From assembly GCA_002382735.1 (NCBI GenBank), contig DFZN01000048.1, positions 1-10,119 of the forward strand: DNA of 10,119 bases, written 5' to 3'. The translations under genes were made by a program, and so were the position numbers. The DNA is from a bacterium UBP11_UBA4055. Its GTDB lineage: Bacteria > UBA4055. The notes beneath the pieces are model-generated. The model did not search any database and was not told the origin of the DNA. It saw only the letters and a list, made by a program, of their open reading frames with translations. Shown here in pieces: positions 7,463 through 10,119 of this stretch (position 1 is its first letter; each line of letters starts with the position of its first letter).

Positions 7463-8044
7463 TTATTTACACCTGAATTCAAACTCCAGCTCATCTTTAT
7501 AAAACTCAAACAGAGCGTAAGGCAAATCACGGCACCAGATATCTTCATTTTCTTTCTTACAAATATAGGGTATTTTGGGAAACATTTTATTGTCTTTTGA
7601 AAAGCTCTCTTCTGAAATCAATAAAACATTATTTCCCTGCTCTTTCAAATGAGAAGCATACACTACTAAATAAAGATCCGCATATTTATTTTCAAATTTA
7701 TCAATTTCTTCAGAGATCTTGGTTTTATCATTGTTGTAAAATTTCTCATTTTCTGTTATGTAATACTTATCCGTTAATTCCTGAACTCTCTCGAAATAAG
7801 GCATTGTGTCAATAATAAATTTTTAAATTTCAGCCTTGAAGAAATCGTATTTATTGTGCTTTAACTCTTCAAACACTTTATTGAGAATTATAATTTCTCC
7901 GGATTTCACTTTATTTATCAAAAATTCCTGAAGCCCTTCAAATATTATTCTTTCGTCTTTGTGATTCTGTGCAGTGAATGAATGATAATATTTAAAAAAG
8001 TTGATCAGACTTGAGCTGTCAACTATCAGGTGGTCAAATCTCAT
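7463..8044 (-). pseudogene. PIN-domain (DUF4411-like) toxin gene interrupted by an in-frame TAA
   Basis: Two short open frames (8044-7823 and 7804-7463) lie in the same reading frame. Between them are one TAA (7825-7823) and six sense codons (KFIIDT), so the original gene had 193 sense codons if the TAA is counted as one. Across the break it reads FFKAEI-stop-KFIIDTMPYFERV, a natural continuous helix. The N-terminal half holds the first PIN acid D9 (LIVDSSSLINFF) and an acidic residue at E59/E60 (VFEELK). The C-terminal half holds D123 (KYADLYLVVYA), E145/E146 (LISEES) and the KIPYICK motif seen in DUF4411-type PIN proteins. Intact relatives are predicted metal-dependent ribonucleases. The gene starts inside the stop of the metallopeptidase gene (ATGA), so it is translationally coupled to its presumed antitoxin partner. 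Possibilities are a true nonsense mutation (for example AAA to TAA), a sequencing error, readthrough, or two separately made halves. Confidence 0.75.
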
Positions 8045-9279
8045 GAGTAGATTACCTCTTCAATAGACTTGTTCTTTATGTTCAAAGATTCGATCACCTT
8101 TGATTCACTAATGTTGCCTTCGAAGTAATTTATCTTAATCAGTTCCTTGTACAATTTAGATTCAATAGTCTTTTTCGGAGGTATAAAATAAGTTTCACCT
8201 TTTAATTCTGCCAATTGCTTTTTTTGTTTTAATTCTTCTGCATTACTCTCTTTAATCTCCTGCATTATTCTTTTTGTATCTTTTTTTATTCTCTCATAAT
8301 CAGCATAAGAGATTCTCTCATTTATTCTCATCCTTGTATATAGTGCGAGGCTGCTTAAATGCGTTCTGAAAGCGATTTCTTTGACCGTTTCTTCATGAAA
8401 ATCATTTTCAATAGACGCAAATGATAATACCTTCAGTTTAGCATCATAATTTCCGGATAAAAAATAATAGGCAAAATCATTACACCATTTTTCAATATCG
8501 CCGGATTTATCTATCAGCTCCTCTCCCGTAATCTTATCAATCTCTTCTTTATCTATTAAATAATGACCGAACTCATGCATAAGTGTAAATATTTCTCTCT
8601 TGAAATAATCCTGCCTTTTGATAACGATCAGATTATTACGAATATAAAAGCCGTTGAAAGCAGACCTTAACTCTTCCTTTTTCTTTAAGTCAACAAATTC
8701 AAAAACAAAAACATTGAATTCTTCTATCAGCCTGATTAATCCTTCGAGAAATTTTCTGTCTTCAAGTTGGGAATTAAAAATACTTTTTCGGTTTAATCTG
8801 ATTTCTTCCTTTATGAATCCCTGCCTGACGATCGCTGCAACTTCTTTAGGATCATCACTGAGAGAATACTGCATTTTCCTTTCAGCATTATAATTTATAT
8901 AACTGCACATAGAGTCTATTTCGGTTTTGATCTTTTCATATTCTTCGATCTTCTTTATTGCGCCCAGATTTAATTCACTGTTGAATTTATCCTTTCTGAA
9001 AAACACACTTAAATTTTCTCTACCGGGTAGATCTCTTTTTGAAATATACCAGGTCAATCCTCTTTCAAACACACTGTCAATTTTTTTAAGAACTGATTCT
9101 GATACTTTCAACTTACCATGTAGAACACTTTCAAGCTGCTGTGATGTCAGTACCGGCTTAATATTTTTACCTTTAAGCAGAGAAAGAAATTCCTCATTGG
9201 ACAGTTTGTATAAATCAATTAAAAATCTCAACCTTTCAGGATTTATCTTGTACTCAATATTTTTGTTTTCAAGTATCAT
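8041..9279 (-). CDS. HTH/ImmA-IrrE family metallopeptidase, presumed antitoxin of the PIN gene
   Basis: A 412-residue protein. The N-terminus (about 14-75) is helical and Xre-like (INPERLRFLIDLYKLSNEEF ... LTSQQLESVLHGK), probably DNA-binding. The central ImmA/IrrE zinc peptidase domain (about 175-280) shows NGFYI, then HEFGH (H235, E236, H239) and a likely third ligand E263 in EKWCNDFA. A C-terminal tail (about 370-412) contains a second small helix-turn-helix-like segment (GNISESKVIESLNI). Known family members cleave repressors or serve as antitoxins in Xre-COG2856 modules. Here the gene ends in ATGA shared with a PIN-domain gene, the typical antitoxin-toxin layout, and it is intact. An in-frame stop at 9303-9301 limits the start to ATG 9279, which has no good Shine-Dalgarno. 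Autoregulation through its HTH is plausible but not shown. The gene is much more AT-rich than the genes to its left. Confidence 0.87.
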   Translation of the reverse strand: MILENKNIEYKINPERLRFLIDLYKLSNEEFLSLLKGKNIKPVLTSQQLESVLHGKLKVSESVLKKIDSVFERGLTWYISKRDLPGRENLSVFFRKDKFNSELNLGAIKKIEEYEKIKTEIDSMCSYINYNAERKMQYSLSDDPKEVAAIVRQGFIKEEIRLNRKSIFNSQLEDRKFLEGLIRLIEEFNVFVFEFVDLKKKEELRSAFNGFYIRNNLIVIKRQDYFKREIFTLMHEFGHYLIDKEEIDKITGEELIDKSGDIEKWCNDFAYYFLSGNYDAKLKVLSFASIENDFHEETVKEIAFRTHLSSLALYTRMRINERISYADYERIKKDTKRIMQEIKESNAEELKQKKQLAELKGETYFIPPKKTIESKLYKELIKINYFEGNISESKVIESLNIKNKSIEEVIYS

Positions 9280-9311
9280 GTCAGCCCAAATTTCTCTCTT
9301 TCATACCTTTT

Positions 9312-9323
9312 TTGAAGTATAAG
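9312..9323 (-). repeat. Inverted copy of the CTTATACTTgAA motif
   Basis: On the - strand this reads CTTATACTTCAA, one mismatch from 7395-7406 and 7435-7446 on the + strand. The copies therefore face each other across the metallopeptidase-PIN module. The motif overlaps the probable start region of the metallopeptidase transcript, so it could be an operator, a boundary or chance. Confidence 0.4.
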
Positions 9324-9326
9324 GAA

Positions 9327-9355
9327 AATATAGAACCTGCCACACTAAAAAGCAA
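9327..9355 (-). promoter_or_regulatory. Putative promoter of the metallopeptidase-PIN operon
   Basis: On the - strand TTGCTT (9355-9350) and TATATT (9332-9327) are 17 bases apart, followed by a leader of about 40 bases to the ATG at 9279. A second -10-like TATACT (9321-9316) lies just downstream, without a good -35. Confidence 0.35.
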
Positions 9356-9398
9356 GCTGATATTAGGATTTTTTCTTTTTCTCGATCAGGGCTACGGT

Positions 9399-9449
9399 CA
9401 TGGCTAAAAATCCGTGCAATATTATTCGCCTGCATGGTTTTAGCCAATG
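9399..9449. repeat. Long imperfect inverted repeat (hairpin)
   Basis: CATGGCTAAAA (9399-9409) pairs with TTTTAGCC plus ATG (9438-9449) with one bulged A (9446). After a two-base bulge (9410-9411), CCGTGCA (9412-9418) pairs with TGCATGG (9431-9437) with one G-T pair. This gives about 18 base pairs around a 12-base loop. No T-run follows on either strand, so it is not an ordinary intrinsic terminator, and it lacks the RYYYAAC/GTTRRRY ends of an integron attC. Confidence 0.65.
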
Positions 9450-9517
9450 TTGTGGGATAGTAGTAATCAGTCACTAAAGGTGAGTGGGGCCGAAAACACT
9501 TTAAAGTTAGAAAAGAC

Positions 9518-10102
9518 TTAAAGCTTTTTTTTCTTTAATCTTTCTTGGTATCTATTTTCAGCATCCTGAATTAAATCTTCATAAGAAGCGGAACGATGCC
9601 CTTCTTTACGCAGAATTGAAGATTGCTTAGCGATTTCATTATTCCACTTTGTTTTTATATTATCCAAGACGATATCAAGGGAAATTAAATTACTTTTTTT
9701 ACTTTCAATTAACTTACTGCGAAATTCAATTTTATCATTATAGAATGACTTAAGGTCATTTATCTTGTTTAATCGTGAACTTTGAAGAGATTTGATACTA
9801 TCGTTGTAAGTTTTCTTCAAAGTATTGCTATTCTTAGCATAACCTTCAGGAGTCAAATCATTTAATGTAGCATGGAGTTCATTATTTTGATGTTCGATAG
9901 CACTATCGTAATAAGTACTTATCGAATCTGTCTTAGATTTGAGTAAAATCTGATATGTAATTAATTCTTTATCTTTGCCAATATCAGTTAACTCCTGTTC
10001 TCTAAGAATTCTTGCATTCTTTTGTTCAGATTCAGAAAGGAGGTTTAAAGAATCGGTAATAAATTGTAATTTCGAACCCGTAACAGCACTATTATTTTGG
10101 TT
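9518..10102 (-). CDS. Lysine-rich coiled-coil protein, 5' end missing or broken
   Basis: The frame is open for 194 codons from just inside an in-frame TAG (10105-10103) down to TAA at 9520-9518. The sequence is strongly helical and charged (ILREQELTDIGKDKELITYQ, YNDSIKSLQSSRLNKINDL, NRYQERLKKKKL), as in a coiled coil, with no recognisable domain. No ATG, GTG or TTG occurs until TTG 9856, which sits in the middle of apparently real coding sequence and has no Shine-Dalgarno. The true start has therefore probably been cut off. Removing one A from the AAAA run at 10095-10098 would join the frame to another that is open to the window edge (TVFHIEP), so a frameshift is a good alternative to a nonsense codon. 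Function is unknown. It is AT-rich like its neighbour on the left. Confidence 0.5.
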   Translation of the reverse strand, partial: NQNNSAVTGSKLQFITDSLNLLSESEQKNARILREQELTDIGKDKELITYQILLKSKTDSISTYYDSAIEHQNNELHATLNDLTPEGYAKNSNTLKKTYNDSIKSLQSSRLNKINDLKSFYNDKIEFRSKLIESKKSNLISLDIVLDNIKTKWNNEIAKQSSILRKEGHRSASYEDLIQDAENRYQERLKKKKL

Positions 10103-10119
10103 CTATATGGAATACAGTG

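Larger units (their letters stand above)
9301..9535 (-). other. Intergenic block with a GC-richer core and an unexplained open frame
   Basis: This spacer separates the coiled-coil gene from the metallopeptidase gene. Its core (9381-9500) is about 46% G+C by my count, against roughly 30% around it. One - strand frame is open from 9534 to a TGA at 9303-9301 and is in frame with the metallopeptidase. Its first ATG (9434) would give 44 residues, beginning MQANNIARIFSHDRSP and ending YFPYTSKKV, rich in Arg/Lys and then hydrophobic. It has no Shine-Dalgarno and resembles no family I can name. The block also holds the hairpin at 9399-9449, a 10-base palindrome ACTTTAAAGT (9498-9507) and a weak imperfect stem next to 9518 that could end the coiled-coil transcript. 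It may be a dispersed intergenic repeat, a small RNA or a remnant. Confidence 0.3.

Noticed and set aside
9281..9304. Mini-ORF MKERNLG ending one base before the metallopeptidase start
   Set aside because: It has only seven codons and no properly spaced Shine-Dalgarno, and chance readily explains it.
8654..9322. Open frames on the + strand (8654-8893, 8927-9322)
   Set aside because: They lie opposite the metallopeptidase gene, whose HEFGH and helical domains are unmistakable. Their translations are Ser/Phe/Leu-rich, as expected of antisense shadows.
9399..9510. Integron attC or insertion-sequence end
   Set aside because: The hairpin lacks the RYYYAAC and GTTRRRY core sites, and no integrase or transposase is in the window.

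Overview
The left three quarters (1-7394, all + strand) looks like chromosome of an FCB-superphylum bacterium. Three separate proteins end in the type IX secretion sorting domain (QNYPNPFNP...GIYFY...RMLL-K). This wording is common in Ignavibacteria, Cloacimonadota, Delongbacteria and related lineages, but the window cannot settle which one. The sequence here is moderate in G+C. Sampled stretches of the right-hand quarter (7395-10119, all genes on the - strand) are clearly more AT-rich, which suggests an accessory island.

Layout. 1-1626 is the 3' part of a large secreted multidomain protein, possibly the tail of a gingipain-like C25 protease. Eight bases later comes an intact membrane-anchored metallophosphoesterase (1635-2720). 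After a likely promoter there is a tandem pair of secreted paralogs (2805-4289 and 4302-5780). Their signal-peptide/mature-start junction and sorting domain are nearly identical in DNA, while their bodies have diverged. A second promoter-like region precedes an alanine-racemase-type enzyme (5899-7050), which overlaps by four bases a shortened flavodoxin-like gene (7047-7394). That gene appears to have lost about 50 internal residues in frame.

The - strand block reads from right to left. A lysine-rich coiled-coil gene (9518-10102) lacks a proper start. Next is a roughly 240-base spacer with a long GC-richer hairpin and a promoter-like site, then an HTH/ImmA-IrrE metallopeptidase gene (8041-9279). 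Its stop overlaps the start of a PIN-domain gene (7463-8044) in an ATGA junction. The pair has the layout of a toxin-antitoxin-like module, but the PIN gene is split by a single in-frame TAA, so the toxin side is probably dead unless it is read through or works as two halves. A 12-base motif is repeated near both ends of this module.

The most notable observations are decay or remodelling events: the internal deletion in the flavodoxin gene, the clean nonsense codon in the PIN gene, the missing 5' end of the coiled-coil gene, and the mosaic evolution of the secreted pair. I found no RNA genes, CRISPR array, insertion sequence or clear new multi-gene system.
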